From Stenotrophomonas sp. ZAC14D1_NAIMI4_1 (lineage in GTDB: Bacteria; Pseudomonadota; Gammaproteobacteria; Xanthomonadales; Xanthomonadaceae): 64,000 bases of DNA. Shown here in pieces: positions 8,759-17,013 of this stretch. The stretch is taken from positions 1,204,407 through 1,268,406 of the forward strand of contig NZ_CP026001.1 of the NCBI RefSeq assembly GCF_003086775.1. Reading direction: 5' to 3'. Numbering within the stretch: position 1 is the first letter of the stretch; each line of letters begins with the position of its first letter. Made by a program: the position numbers and the translations under genes. Below the pieces are notes generated by a model. It ran no database searches. It saw nothing but the letters and a program-made list of their open reading frames with translations, and was not told the DNA's origin.

Positions 8759-8925
8759 GTGCCGACCAACGGTCGGCACCCACCGATGCTTCTGTGCCGA
8801 CCAACGGTCGGCACCCACAGGACGAGGTAGGTGCCGACCGTTGGTCGGCACACACAGGAAGAGGTAGGTGCCGACCGTTGGTCGGCACCCACAGGACGAG
8901 GTAGGTGCCGACCGTTGGTCGGCAC
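8759..8925. repeat. Array of five SMAG/REP palindromes
   Basis: Five 21-bp palindromes: 8759-8779 and 8794-8814 (GTGCCGACCAACGGTCGGCAC) and, in opposite orientation with a preceding GTAG, 8831-8851, 8868-8888 and 8905-8925 (GTGCCGACCGTTGGTCGGCAC). Spacing is 35-43 bp. The array separates two convergent genes (dienelactone hydrolase and ispB), a place where such hairpins may serve as terminators. GTAG-headed repeats of this type define the SMAG family of S. maltophilia. Confidence 0.9.
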
Positions 8926-8936
8926 ACCTTCACCCA

Positions 8937-9935
8937 TCAATGCGAGCGCTGCACCGCGTAACGGGCCAGGCCGCGCAGGGCCGCCACGGCATCGTTGTCG
9001 CCCAGGCCGTCAAGCGCGCGCTCGGCGGCTTCGGCGTATTCCTCGGCACGGCGGCGGCTGTAGTCCAGGCCGCCGGTGGCGCGGATGGCGGCCAGCACTT
9101 CCGGCATGGCCGAGGCGTCGCCGTCCTGCACGATGCTGCGCAGGCGCTCGCGGGTGGCGTCGTCCGAATGGGCCATGGCGTGGATCAGCGGCAGGGTCGC
9201 CTTGCCTTCGGCCAGGTCGTCGCCCAGGTTCTTGCCCAGTTCCTCGGCGTTGGCCGAGTAATCCAGCACGTCGTCGGCAATCTGGAAGGCATAGCCCAGG
9301 CGCATGCCGTAGTCGTACAGGGCCTGCTGGGTGGCTTCGTCCACGCCGCTGGCCAGCGCGCCCAGGCGGGTGCCGGCGGCGAACAGCACCGCGGTCTTGC
9401 GCTCGATCACGCGCAGGTAGGCAGCTTCGTCGGTATCCGGGTTGTGCACGTGCAGCAGCTGCAGCACTTCGCCTTCGGCGATGCGGTTGGTGGTGTCGGC
9501 CAGGATCTGCATGACCGGCATGCGGTCCAGTTCCACCATCAGCTGGAAGCTGCGCGAATACAGGAAGTCACCCACCAGCACGCTCGGCGCGTTGCCCCAC
9601 AGGGCATTGGCGGTGCTGCGGCCGCGCCGCAGGCTCGATTCGTCCACCACGTCGTCATGCAGCAGGGTGGAGGTGTGGATGAACTCGATGATCGCCGCCA
9701 GCTGGTGGTGTTCCGGGCCGGCCGTGCCGACAGCATGCCCGGCCAGCATCACCAGCATCGGCCGCAGGCGCTTGCCGCCGGCGGAAATGATGTGGTCGGC
9801 GATCTGGTTGATCAGTACGACGTCCGAGGACAAGCGGTGCCGGATCAGGGCATCGACGGCGGCCATGTCGGCCGCAGCAAGCGACTGGATCTGGGGCAGG
9901 CCCAGGGCGGGACGGGTGTCTTCGGTGATGGTCAT
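8937..9935 (-). CDS. ispB: Octaprenyl diphosphate synthase
   Basis: A 332-residue trans-polyprenyl diphosphate synthase that builds the ubiquinone side chain from farnesyl and isopentenyl diphosphate. It has GGKRLRP (53-59) for substrate binding, the first aspartate-rich motif DDVVD (94-98), GRSTAN, and the second motif (QIADDVLDY, about 216-224). Family length is as expected and it is cytosolic. It is monocistronic, bounded by the SMAG array downstream and by the operator-bearing leader of the alpha-glucosidase gene upstream. Chain length (C40) cannot be read from sequence alone; IspB is inferred from the gammaproteobacterial context. Confidence 0.9.
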   Translation of the reverse strand: MTITEDTRPALGLPQIQSLAAADMAAVDALIRHRLSSDVVLINQIADHIISAGGKRLRPMLVMLAGHAVGTAGPEHHQLAAIIEFIHTSTLLHDDVVDESSLRRGRSTANALWGNAPSVLVGDFLYSRSFQLMVELDRMPVMQILADTTNRIAEGEVLQLLHVHNPDTDEAAYLRVIERKTAVLFAAGTRLGALASGVDEATQQALYDYGMRLGYAFQIADDVLDYSANAEELGKNLGDDLAEGKATLPLIHAMAHSDDATRERLRSIVQDGDASAMPEVLAAIRATGGLDYSRRRAEEYAEAAERALDGLGDNDAVAALRGLARYAVQRSH

Positions 9936-10041
9936 GCGATCAGGCTTTCAGGCTCACCGCCAATTATAGGGGCTGGCCGTGAAATCGGGCGGAAACCGGC
10001 CCATCCGGCCTTTTCGCAGGGCGTTGGCCGGCCCGGCGGCG

Positions 10042-10056
10042 TGAATACGTATGCAG
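10042..10056. promoter_or_regulatory. Operator-like site A (LacI type)
   Basis: TGAATACGTATGCAG, a near-palindrome with a central CG, lies 95 bp upstream of the alpha-glucosidase start. The identical 15-mer occurs (inverted) before the TonB receptor gene and with one base changed before the GH97/six-hairpin pair. CG-centred palindromes of this size are typical LacI-family operators. Confidence 0.75.
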
Positions 10057-10150
10057 GCAGCGCCATGCCCGGGAAGCCGCCGCTAAGCTTGCCGGAGTTG
10101 GTTTTCGGCCCGCTTCCGGTGGGTCCCGCATGCCCGGAGGGGGGCTGTCG

Positions 10151-11764
10151 ATGTCGCACAATCCATGGTGGCGCGGAGCCGTCATCTACCAGATCTACCC
10201 GCGCAGCTACCTCGACGCCAGCGGCGACGGGGTGGGCGACCTGCCGGGCATCATCGAGCGGCTGGACCACATCGCGGCGCTGGGCGCCGATGCGATCTGG
10301 ATCTCGCCGTTCTTCAAATCGCCGATGGCCGATTTCGGCTATGACATCGCCGACTACCGCGATGTCGACCCGCTGTTTGGCAGCCTGGAGGACTTCGACC
10401 GCCTGCTGGCCAAGGCGCATGGACTGGGCCTGAAGGTGATGATCGACCAGGTACTCAGCCACACCTCGCTCGAGCATGCCTGGTTCCGCGAGAGCCGCCA
10501 GGACCGGACCAACCCCAAGGCCGACTGGTACGTGTGGGCCGACCCGCGCGAGGACGGCACCCCGCCCAACAACTGGCTGTCGCTGTTCGGTGGCGGCGCC
10601 TGGCAGTGGGAGCCGCGCCGCGAGCAGTACTACCTGCACAACTTCCTGGTCGACCAGCCGGACCTGAACTTCCACAACCCGGACGTACAGCAGGCCACCC
10701 TGGACAACGTGCGGTTCTGGCTCGACCGCGGCGTGGACGGCTTCCGCCTGGACGCCATCAACTTCTGCTTCCACGATGCGCAGCTGCGCGACAACCCGCC
10801 CAAGCCGGCGGACAAGCGCGTGGGCCGCGGCTTCAGCCCGGACAATCCGTACGCGTACCAGTACCACTACTACAACAACACCCAGCCGGAGAACCTGCCG
10901 TTCCTGGAGCAGCTGCGCGCGCTGCTGGACGAGTACCCGGGGGCGGTGAGCCTGGGCGAGATCTCCTCGGAGGACTCGCTGGCCACCACCGCCGAGTACA
11001 CCCAGGACGGCCGCCTGCACATGGGCTACAGCTTCGAGCTGCTGGTGGACGACTACAGCGCGGCCTACATCCGCGACACGGTCTCCCGCCTGGAAGCGGT
11101 GATGACCGAAGGCTGGCCGTGCTGGGCGGTGTCCAACCATGACGTCGAACGGGCGGTGAGCCGCTGGGGCGGCCGTCCGTCCGACCCGCGCCTGGCCCGC
11201 ATGCTGGTGGCGCTGCTGTGCTCGCTGCGCGGTTCGGTCTGCCTGTACCAGGGGGAAGAGCTGGGCCTGGCCGAGGCGGAAGTCGCCTTCGAGGACCTGC
11301 AGGACCCCTACGGCATCACCTTCTGGCCGAACTTCAAGGGCCGTGATGGCTGCCGCACGCCGATGCCGTGGACCGACGCCCCGCTGGCCGGCTTCACCAC
11401 CGGCAAGCCCTGGCTGCCGATCCCGGCCGAGCACCGGGCGGCGGCGGTGGCGGTGCAGGAGGCCGACCCGGGTTCGGTCCTGGCGGCCTTCCGCGGCTTC
11501 CTCGCCTGGCGGCGGACCCAGCCGGCCCTGCAGCACGGCGACATCCGTTTCCTGGACAGTGCCGAGCCAGTGCTGCTGTTCGAGCGTATGCTTGCAGATG
11601 AAACCCTCCTGCTGGCCTTCAACCTGTCGGCCGAGGCGGTGAGCCATCCGCTGCCGCCGGGCAACTGGCAGCAGGTGGCGGTGCCGGGCCCGGATGCGGG
11701 CACGGTGCAGGGCAATGAACTCCAGCTGCCGCCGCGCGCGGTGTATTGCGCACGACGCAGCTGA
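10151..11764 (+). CDS. Alpha-glucosidase, GH13
   Basis: A 537-residue GH13 enzyme without a signal peptide, so probably cytosolic, splitting glucose from maltose or maltodextrins after uptake. It starts MSHNPWWRGAVIYQIYPRSY, the standard opening of proteobacterial alpha-glucosidases. Nucleophile Asp201 (FRLDAINF), acid/base Glu270 (LGEISS) and stabiliser Asp331 (NHDVERAVSRW) are all present. Residues 440-537 form the C-terminal beta domain. The ATG at 10151 follows GGAGGGG with good spacing; an ATG seven codons earlier lacks this. Operator-like site A upstream links it to the neighbouring TonB receptor and glycosidase genes. An intrinsic terminator follows directly. Confidence 0.93.
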   Translation: MSHNPWWRGAVIYQIYPRSYLDASGDGVGDLPGIIERLDHIAALGADAIWISPFFKSPMADFGYDIADYRDVDPLFGSLEDFDRLLAKAHGLGLKVMIDQVLSHTSLEHAWFRESRQDRTNPKADWYVWADPREDGTPPNNWLSLFGGGAWQWEPRREQYYLHNFLVDQPDLNFHNPDVQQATLDNVRFWLDRGVDGFRLDAINFCFHDAQLRDNPPKPADKRVGRGFSPDNPYAYQYHYYNNTQPENLPFLEQLRALLDEYPGAVSLGEISSEDSLATTAEYTQDGRLHMGYSFELLVDDYSAAYIRDTVSRLEAVMTEGWPCWAVSNHDVERAVSRWGGRPSDPRLARMLVALLCSLRGSVCLYQGEELGLAEAEVAFEDLQDPYGITFWPNFKGRDGCRTPMPWTDAPLAGFTTGKPWLPIPAEHRAAAVAVQEADPGSVLAAFRGFLAWRRTQPALQHGDIRFLDSAEPVLLFERMLADETLLLAFNLSAEAVSHPLPPGNWQQVAVPGPDAGTVQGNELQLPPRAVYCARRS

Positions 11765-11791
11765 CCGATTTCTCCGGTGGCGGTACTTGCG

Positions 11792-11823
11792 GGGACGGGG
11801 CCGAAGCGCCCCGTCCCTTTTTT
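11792..11823 (+). terminator. Intrinsic terminator of the alpha-glucosidase gene
   Basis: GGGACGGGGC (11792-11801) pairs with GCCCCGTCCC (11808-11817), followed by six T residues. This block plus about 30 bp of upstream sequence is repeated at 12355-12417. Confidence 0.9.
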
Positions 11824-11918
11824 GTGGGTCGCTGTTGGCCGTCACTTTCCAACTATTGGAATGGAAACGGCCGGGGTGGGCGTGGACACTGGTGGCCCCC
11901 CTCCATGGTGGCCCTCCG

Positions 11919-12434
11919 ATGCATGGCTTATCTTCGCTGTTGCGCCTGTTGGCACTGGCGGTGGCGCTGTCCATTGCCCACCCCGCCTGCGCCACACCCA
12001 TCGTGATCGTGGGCCCGGCGCTGGAAGAGGCCTTCGAGGGTTCTGACGTGGTGCCCGGCCTGAAGCAGTTGCTCGGGCCGGAGTACGCGGCGTTCCGGCG
12101 CAACTTCGATGAATCTGCGACGCCGGTGCCGCTGAAGAGTGGTGGCCTGCTGCTGGCCGGGTGGCGGCTGGGCTTTCCTGATTCCTACGGTGCGGTGGTG
12201 GTGCTGCATCCAGACGGAAGCCTGGACGCGGCCTACTACAACGCGGGTCAGCGCGCCCCGCGCCATTTCTCGAACGCAGACCAGCCCCACCACCTGGCGC
12301 TGCGGGCCTGGGCGAGGCAATACGTTGGCTGCATCGCACAGACCGCCGGGCTGCTGATCGATTTCTCCGGTGGCGGTACTTGCGGGGACGGGGCCGGAGC
12401 GCCCCGCCCCTTTTTTTCCGGGACTGTCGTCTGA
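11919..12434 (+). CDS. Exported hypothetical protein, copy 1, with altered C-terminus
   Basis: A 171-residue protein with a signal peptide (about 1-25, ending PACA) and a body nearly identical to the gene at 13212 (shared segments GPALEEAFEGSD, VVPGLKQLLG, EYAAFRRNFDES). No family was recognised. The copies diverge after the WAR motif near residue 131. From about residue 147 the reading frame enters a duplicate of the alpha-glucosidase 3' end, so the last 24 or so residues (SGGGTCGDG onward) are encoded by a terminator hairpin and T-tract. Transcripts would mostly stop before the stop codon. This copy may therefore be a decaying duplicate. The ATG at 11919 fits the signal peptide and the paralogue. 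Confidence 0.6.
   Translation: MHGLSSLLRLLALAVALSIAHPACATPIVIVGPALEEAFEGSDVVPGLKQLLGPEYAAFRRNFDESATPVPLKSGGLLLAGWRLGFPDSYGAVVVLHPDGSLDAAYYNAGQRAPRHFSNADQPHHLALRAWARQYVGCIAQTAGLLIDFSGGGTCGDGAGAPRPFFSGTVV
12355..12417 (+). repeat. Duplicate of the alpha-glucosidase 3' end and terminator
   Basis: About 62 bp, from CTGATCGATTTCTCCGGTGG to the T-tract, repeat 11760-11823 with only a few changes. The hairpin (12385-12394 with 12401-12410) carries one mismatch and is followed by seven T residues, so it should still terminate transcription. It lies inside the 3' end of the open frame at 11919. Confidence 0.85.
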
Positions 12435-12474
12435 ACGCGATGCTGGACGCTTCTGCTTCGGCACATGCCGCCTG

Positions 12475-13104
12475 TCACAGCGGCCGCGTAGCGGCAGGAG
12501 GATGCGCGGCAGCCAGGGTCTGCAGCATCGCGAACTTGGCAGGATGCGCCTGCGCGAAGTACTGCGTGGCGGCGGGGTCAAGCTTGCCTTCTTCGCAGGC
12601 CCAGCCAAGCAGGTACTCCCGGGCAAGCGGGCCAAGCCTGAGTTCTTCCGGCACCAGGACCTGCACCGATAGGGAGTTCGGCAGCGCATGCCTCAGCAGA
12701 TACTGGGCACTGAGCCGGGCAAGCCACTCTGTATCCTCTGCAGACAGGTGTTCAAGCGTCCATACGTCCTGCGATCGGGCCAATGCCGAGACTTCAGCCA
12801 ATGCGATGAGTTCGTTGGACAGCCATTGGTTTGCGAGGGTGGCGCGTAGATCGGCCCGGGGTAGTGACCTGAGCAGTGCACCAAGACCTTCTGCCGTGCC
12901 TGCAAAGAAAACCAGTACGTAATTGATCAGATACGCCGCGCTCTGGCCAAGCGCGGTGCGGCCCGGCTGCCCGGCCTGGATGGCCAGTGCGCATTCCAGC
13001 AGCGGTAGCAACCGGGCCTTGTCATGCCACAGCCGGTGTACTTCGCTGGCATCACGATGAAGTGCCATCAGGGTCTTCTGCAGAATCTGGTTCGGGGCAT
13101 TCAT
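12475..13104 (-). CDS. Hypothetical protein between two duplicated genes
   Basis: A 209-residue, mostly helical soluble protein beginning MNAPNQILQKTLMALHRDAS. The upstream 52 codons of open frame overlap the leader of the next gene and contain low-quality sequence, so the ATG at 13104 was chosen. It is rich in Leu and Ala with regular heptad-like spacing (ALLRSLPRADLRATLANQWL region) and has no signal peptide; one moderately hydrophobic stretch (YLINYVLVFFAGTAEG, about 66-81) might touch a membrane. No family was recognised. It is antisense-oriented and enclosed by the two exported-protein copies, so it probably moved or was duplicated with them. Confidence 0.65.
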   Translation of the reverse strand: MNAPNQILQKTLMALHRDASEVHRLWHDKARLLPLLECALAIQAGQPGRTALGQSAAYLINYVLVFFAGTAEGLGALLRSLPRADLRATLANQWLSNELIALAEVSALARSQDVWTLEHLSAEDTEWLARLSAQYLLRHALPNSLSVQVLVPEELRLGPLAREYLLGWACEEGKLDPAATQYFAQAHPAKFAMLQTLAAAHPPAATRPL

Positions 13105-13211
13105 CGGGTTTCTTGTTGTTCTGGGCGACACGCTTGAAGATGGTAATGCACGGTGGCCGGCGGTCTTCAAGCCACTGATCCTGATGGCCCTCCCTGCATG
13201 GCGGATTTCCG

Positions 13212-13673
13212 ATGCGTTCCTTTGATTCCTGGTTGCGTGTATTGGCACTGGCGGTGGCACTGTCCGTTGCCCATCCCGTCTGCGCCACGCCCATCATGAT
13301 CGTGGGCCCCGCGCTGGAGGATGCCTTCGAGGGCTCTGACGTGGTGCCTGGCCTGAAGCAGTTGCTCGGAGGGGAGTACGCGGCGTTCCGGCGCAACTTC
13401 GACGAGTCGGCGGTGCCGGTGCCGCTCAAGGATGGAGGGCTGCTGCTGGATGGGTGGCGCTTGGGTTTCCCTGCACACCATGCCGCGGCGGTCCTGGTCT
13501 ATCCCGATGGCGCCCTGCACGCGGCGTATTACAACGCGGAAGACCGAGCGGTGCGTTACTTCTCCACGACAGGTGAACTGCAGCACCGCGTCCTGCTGGT
13601 CTGGGCCAGGCGATTCGACCTGCCGCCTGTCCATTTGCGTTCCACCAGTGGTTCCCCGGAAGAGGGCGCCTGA
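13212..13673 (+). CDS. Exported hypothetical protein, copy 2
   Basis: A 153-residue protein with a signal peptide (about 1-25, ending PVCA) and a roughly 125-residue mature domain matching copy 1 at 11919. Unlike copy 1 its C-terminus is its own (LPPVHLRSTSGSPEEGA), so it is the better reference for the ancestral protein. The domain has short beta-prone stretches and conserved GGLLLDGWRLGFP and AAYYNAED segments. No family or function is recognised. The next gene is a 44-residue membrane peptide 25 bp downstream, suggesting a small two-gene unit. Confidence 0.7.
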   Translation: MRSFDSWLRVLALAVALSVAHPVCATPIMIVGPALEDAFEGSDVVPGLKQLLGGEYAAFRRNFDESAVPVPLKDGGLLLDGWRLGFPAHHAAAVLVYPDGALHAAYYNAEDRAVRYFSTTGELQHRVLLVWARRFDLPPVHLRSTSGSPEEGA

Positions 13674-13698
13674 GTCCTGACGAGAGAGAGGTTGTGCC

Positions 13699-13833
13699 AT
13701 GTGGGAACTGCTGGGGCAGATCATTACCGTGGCCCTGAACAATGTTGGCCATGCTCTTGGCCGATCCAGCGGGCGCATCCTGCTGGTGATGATGCTGGTC
13801 ATCGCCATCAGCTGCGCTGTGCTGATCTCATGA
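13699..13833 (+). CDS. 44-residue single-pass membrane peptide
   Basis: A very short frame beginning MWELLGQIITVALNN. A purine-rich GAGAGAGAGG lies 6-8 bp before the ATG, an excellent ribosome binding site. The first half is amphipathic, a basic turn (GRSSGR) follows, and residues 26-44 (ILLVMMLVIAISCAVLIS) form one hydrophobic helix. It follows the exported protein gene by 25 bp. Such peptides can be toxins, regulators of a membrane partner or assembly factors; nothing in the sequence decides between them. Confidence 0.6.
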   Translation: MWELLGQIITVALNNVGHALGRSSGRILLVMMLVIAISCAVLIS

Positions 13834-13845
13834 TGTTCTGCCGGG

Positions 13846-13988
13846 TGCATCCACGCCATGCGTGGATGCGGTGTCCATGCGCAAAAAGAAAACCCGCTGC
13901 CTGCGCAGCGGGTTTCCGGTCCTGCTCCCCTTGTGTGTCGCCGGGCATGGCCCGGCGCTACCGGTGCGTTGCCGGCCAGCGGCCGGCA
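13846..13988. repeat. Cluster of REP palindromes downstream of the TonB receptor gene
   Basis: Three palindromic units: ATCCACGCCATGCGTGGAT (about 13848-13868), GCCGGGCATGGCCCGGCGCTACC (about 13939-13963) and TTGCCGGCCAGCGGCCGGCACTACC (about 13968-13993). The intrinsic terminator at 13890-13915 lies between them. Confidence 0.75.
13890..13915 (-). terminator. Intrinsic terminator of the TonB-dependent receptor gene
   Basis: AAACCCGCTGC and GCAGCGGGTTT form a perfect 11-bp stem. On the minus strand it is followed by TTCTTTTTG, so it terminates the receptor transcript arriving from the right about 90 bp after its stop codon. On the plus strand it may also catch read-through from the small membrane peptide gene. 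Confidence 0.85.
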
Positions 13989-14001
13989 CTACCGATCGTG
14001 G

Positions 14002-16758
14002 TCAGAACTTGTAGTTCACGCCCAGCACGTAGGTGCGGCCCCACTCGATGTATTCCAGCGGGCGGTCCGTGGTGCCGGCGTAGGTGCGGTACGGCTCGTT
14101 GGTCAGGTTGCTTCCCTGCAGCAGCAGGGTCAGGCCACGCATGGCGCTGCTGTCGCTGAAGGTGTAGCTGATCTGCGCATCGGTCACGTTCTCGCCCACC
14201 ACGTAACGCAGCGTGCGGTTGCCGTTGAAGTTGCCGATCTCACCGATGAAGTCCGAACGACGGCGCTGGCTCACGCGCGCTTCGAAGCCGTTGCGCTCGA
14301 AGTAGGCGGTGAAGTTGTACACGCGCTCGGACAGGCCGGGCAGGCTGATCGGATCCGAACCCACGCTGGAAGCGCTTTCCGGGTCGAGGATCTTGATGTC
14401 GCTCTTGTTGAAGGTGGCACTGGCCTGCACGCCGAAGCCACGCAGGCTGTCGGTCAGCATGTCCAGCGGGAACGATGCAGTCAGTTCCAGGCCCTTCAGC
14501 GTGCCGCCCTTGCCGTTTTCCGGGGTGGAGAACGTGCCGGTGGTCAGCACCGGTGCGGTCATGCCCGGCGGCGGCACGTAGCTGCCCAGCAGGTCGGTGA
14601 AGTCGTAGTCGTCCACCGACTGGGTGTAGACGTAGCTCTTCAGGTCCTTGTAGAAGATCGCGGCGGCCACGTAGGCCTTTTCACCGAAGTACTTCTCGTA
14701 GGACAGGTCCAGCGCGGTGGCACGCCACGGATCCAGCAGCGGGTTGCCGCCGCTGCCGCCGGGCTTGCCGGTGGCGGTATCCACGCCGAACTCCAGGCCA
14801 GCACGCATCTGGTCCACGCGCGGGCGCGCGACCTGCTTGGCTGCGGCGAAGCGCAGCGTCTGCTGGTGCGGGAACATGAAGGCCAGGTTCAAGCTCGGCA
14901 GCCAGTCGTTGTAGGTCTTGCCGTTGGAGTACGGCTGGATGTTGCTGCCGGCCGGCTGTGAGCTGTCCCAGTAGCGCGAATCCGAGCTCTGGTCGGTGTG
15001 CTGCATCTGCACGCCGATGTTGCCGCGCACGCCCACCTCACCGATGTCGGTGTTGATGTTCAGGCGCGCCCAGGCGGTGGTGATCTTTTCCTGCACCACC
15101 CACGACTTCGGGATCAGGTAATCAAGGTTGTCGACCGGATTGAAGGTCATGTAGCGGCCCACGGCCGCCGGCACGTTCCAGGCCGGGATGTAGCCGATGC
15201 CGGCAAAGCCCAGGTTGACCGGCGAATACTGCAGGTCCGAGGCGATGTTGGCATCGCCCTGCGCACCCAGCAGGATGTTGCCTTCGGACTGGGTCTTGGT
15301 CTTGCGGCGGTCGGCGTAGTTCACGCCGATGTCCACGTCCGGTGCCCACGAGGCGATGGCCTCGGGCAGGGCGATGGTCGCGGCCAGCTTGGCGCCCTTC
15401 AGGCGGTCTTCCACCTGCGGCACCTTGCCGTAGCCGGAGCCATAGATGGTGTTGGTCAGGAACAGCGCATTGGGATCGGAGTAATCCAGGCCCGGGCTGA
15501 TCTGCGAGAAGCCGTTCGGGCGGATCTGCAGGCCGATGGTGTCCAGCTGTGGCATCGGGGTCAGCTGCAGATTGTTTTCCAGGTTCAGCTCATCGCGCGT
15601 GGCCTTGGAGTAGTTCACATCGGCGACCAGCTTGACGCTGCCGAAGGTGAACTCGTTGTTCCAGCCGAACGCATCGATCTTGTCCTTGCGCTTGTTGTAC
15701 ATGCCGCGCACCAGCGGGTACACGCCGCTGGCGGTGCCACCGGTGAAAGTGCCATCGGCATTGACCTGCGGGTTGCTGATCAGCAGGCCCGGGGTATAGC
15801 CACCATTGAAGTTGCTCAGGTTGAGCTCGAACTGGTTGGCGGTGTCGATCTGCTCGGCTTCGGTGTGGAACGCATCGAAGGTGCTGGTCCAGGCGTTGTT
15901 CGGCCGGAACTGGATGGTGGCCATCACGCCGTCGCGCTTGTTGTTGCCGGTACGGCGCAGCGCCTTGATGCCGTCGGAGAAGTACGTGCCTGCGGCCACG
16001 CCCGGGCGGTTGCCGTTGGTGGTCTGCTCGGTGGTCCACGGCTCGTACAGGCCGACCTGGTTTTCCTGGATCGGGTTGTCGCTGTGCGCGTAGCCGATCG
16101 AGATGCCCAGGGTCTTGTCGAAGAACTGGTCGATGTAGCTGGCGCTGAAGCGGTTGCCGAATTCATCGACATTGGCGGCTTCGCCGAGCGAACTCTTCTG
16201 CAGGCGGCCGCTGACGGCGATCACGCGGTCGGGGAAGCTGAGCGGACGCACGGTCTGCATGTCGATGGTGCCCGACAGGCCCTGGCCGACCAGGGCGGCG
16301 TCCGGGGTCTTGTAGACGGTCACGCCGTTCACCAGTTCCGAGGGGTACTGGTCGAACTCGACGCTGCGGTTGTCGCCGGTGCTGACCACTTCACGCCCGT
16401 TGAGCAGGGTGGTGGCGAAGTCGGGCGACAGGCCGCGCACGCTGATGACCTGGGCACGGCCGGCCACGCGCTGGGCGGCCAGGCCGGGCAGGCGACCCAG
16501 CGATTCGGCGATGCTGACGTCGGGCAGTTTGCCGATGTCTTCGGCCGAGATCGCTTCAACCACCGAGGTGGCGTCCTGCTTGATCGCAATGGCGTTTTCG
16601 ATGCCGCGGCGGATGCCGGTGACCTGCACGGTGTCCAGGTTGGTGGCGGACGTACCGGTGGTGGTTTCGGTGGACTGCGTGGATTGCGCCGATGCCAGCG
16701 ACGGCACCAGTGCAACGGCCAGCGCCAGACTCAGCGCGGTGCGCGTGTGGTTCAACAT
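14002..16758 (-). CDS. TonB-dependent receptor (alpha-glucan/maltodextrin locus)
   Basis: A 918-residue outer-membrane receptor. The signal peptide is residues 1-24 (LALAVALVPSLASA), then comes a TonB-box-like DTVQVTGIR segment, a plug domain (about 40-170; AISAEDIGKLPDVSIAESL, ISVRGLSPDF), and a long 22-strand barrel ending YVLGVNYKF with the terminal Phe expected of outer-membrane proteins. The ATG at 16758 follows GGGAGGGG; the 43-codon upstream extension is not protein-like. Site B, 124 bp upstream, matches the operator-like sites before the alpha-glucosidase and GH97 genes, so it likely imports maltodextrins or cyclodextrins. Ligand is inferred from context only. Confidence 0.93.
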   Translation of the reverse strand: MLNHTRTALSLALAVALVPSLASAQSTQSTETTTGTSATNLDTVQVTGIRRGIENAIAIKQDATSVVEAISAEDIGKLPDVSIAESLGRLPGLAAQRVAGRAQVISVRGLSPDFATTLLNGREVVSTGDNRSVEFDQYPSELVNGVTVYKTPDAALVGQGLSGTIDMQTVRPLSFPDRVIAVSGRLQKSSLGEAANVDEFGNRFSASYIDQFFDKTLGISIGYAHSDNPIQENQVGLYEPWTTEQTTNGNRPGVAAGTYFSDGIKALRRTGNNKRDGVMATIQFRPNNAWTSTFDAFHTEAEQIDTANQFELNLSNFNGGYTPGLLISNPQVNADGTFTGGTASGVYPLVRGMYNKRKDKIDAFGWNNEFTFGSVKLVADVNYSKATRDELNLENNLQLTPMPQLDTIGLQIRPNGFSQISPGLDYSDPNALFLTNTIYGSGYGKVPQVEDRLKGAKLAATIALPEAIASWAPDVDIGVNYADRRKTKTQSEGNILLGAQGDANIASDLQYSPVNLGFAGIGYIPAWNVPAAVGRYMTFNPVDNLDYLIPKSWVVQEKITTAWARLNINTDIGEVGVRGNIGVQMQHTDQSSDSRYWDSSQPAGSNIQPYSNGKTYNDWLPSLNLAFMFPHQQTLRFAAAKQVARPRVDQMRAGLEFGVDTATGKPGGSGGNPLLDPWRATALDLSYEKYFGEKAYVAAAIFYKDLKSYVYTQSVDDYDFTDLLGSYVPPPGMTAPVLTTGTFSTPENGKGGTLKGLELTASFPLDMLTDSLRGFGVQASATFNKSDIKILDPESASSVGSDPISLPGLSERVYNFTAYFERNGFEARVSQRRRSDFIGEIGNFNGNRTLRYVVGENVTDAQISYTFSDSSAMRGLTLLLQGSNLTNEPYRTYAGTTDRPLEYIEWGRTYVLGVNYKF

Positions 16759-16881
16759 TTTCCCCTCCCAGGCAATGTTGTAGAGCATCTTGTGGTCGTC
16801 CCGGCGGTGCCGTGGACGTGCGACGCGGTGGCCGCTGTCGTCGCCGCTATGGTAGGCAGCGGCTTCTCCGCGGGAATCACC

Positions 16882-16896
16882 CTGCATACGTATTCA
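16882..16896. promoter_or_regulatory. Operator-like site B (LacI type)
   Basis: CTGCATACGTATTCA, the exact reverse complement of site A. It lies 124 bp upstream of the receptor start, in the gap between that gene and GH97. Confidence 0.75.
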
Positions 16897-16934
16897 ATGG
16901 CTTTCGCAGCGTTGTAATCGATTCCAGTGTCTGT

Positions 16935-17010
16935 ATCCCGGTAGTGCCGACCGCCGGCCGGCAACCACGCGATGCGGATGGATGCCGGCCAGCGGCCGGC
17001 ACTACCGTTC
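16935..17010. repeat. Inverted pair of SMAG/REP palindromes
   Basis: GTAGTGCCGACCGCCGGCCGGCAACC and, about 50 bp on, GATGCCGGCCAGCGGCCGGCACTACC. Opposed GTAG heads form a dimeric REP in the gap between GH97 and the receptor gene. Confidence 0.8.
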
Positions 17011-17013
17011 CAT

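Noticed and set aside
8759..8925. CRISPR-like or operator array
   Set aside because: Units switch orientation and carry GTAG heads, which fits SMAG repeats, not a CRISPR.
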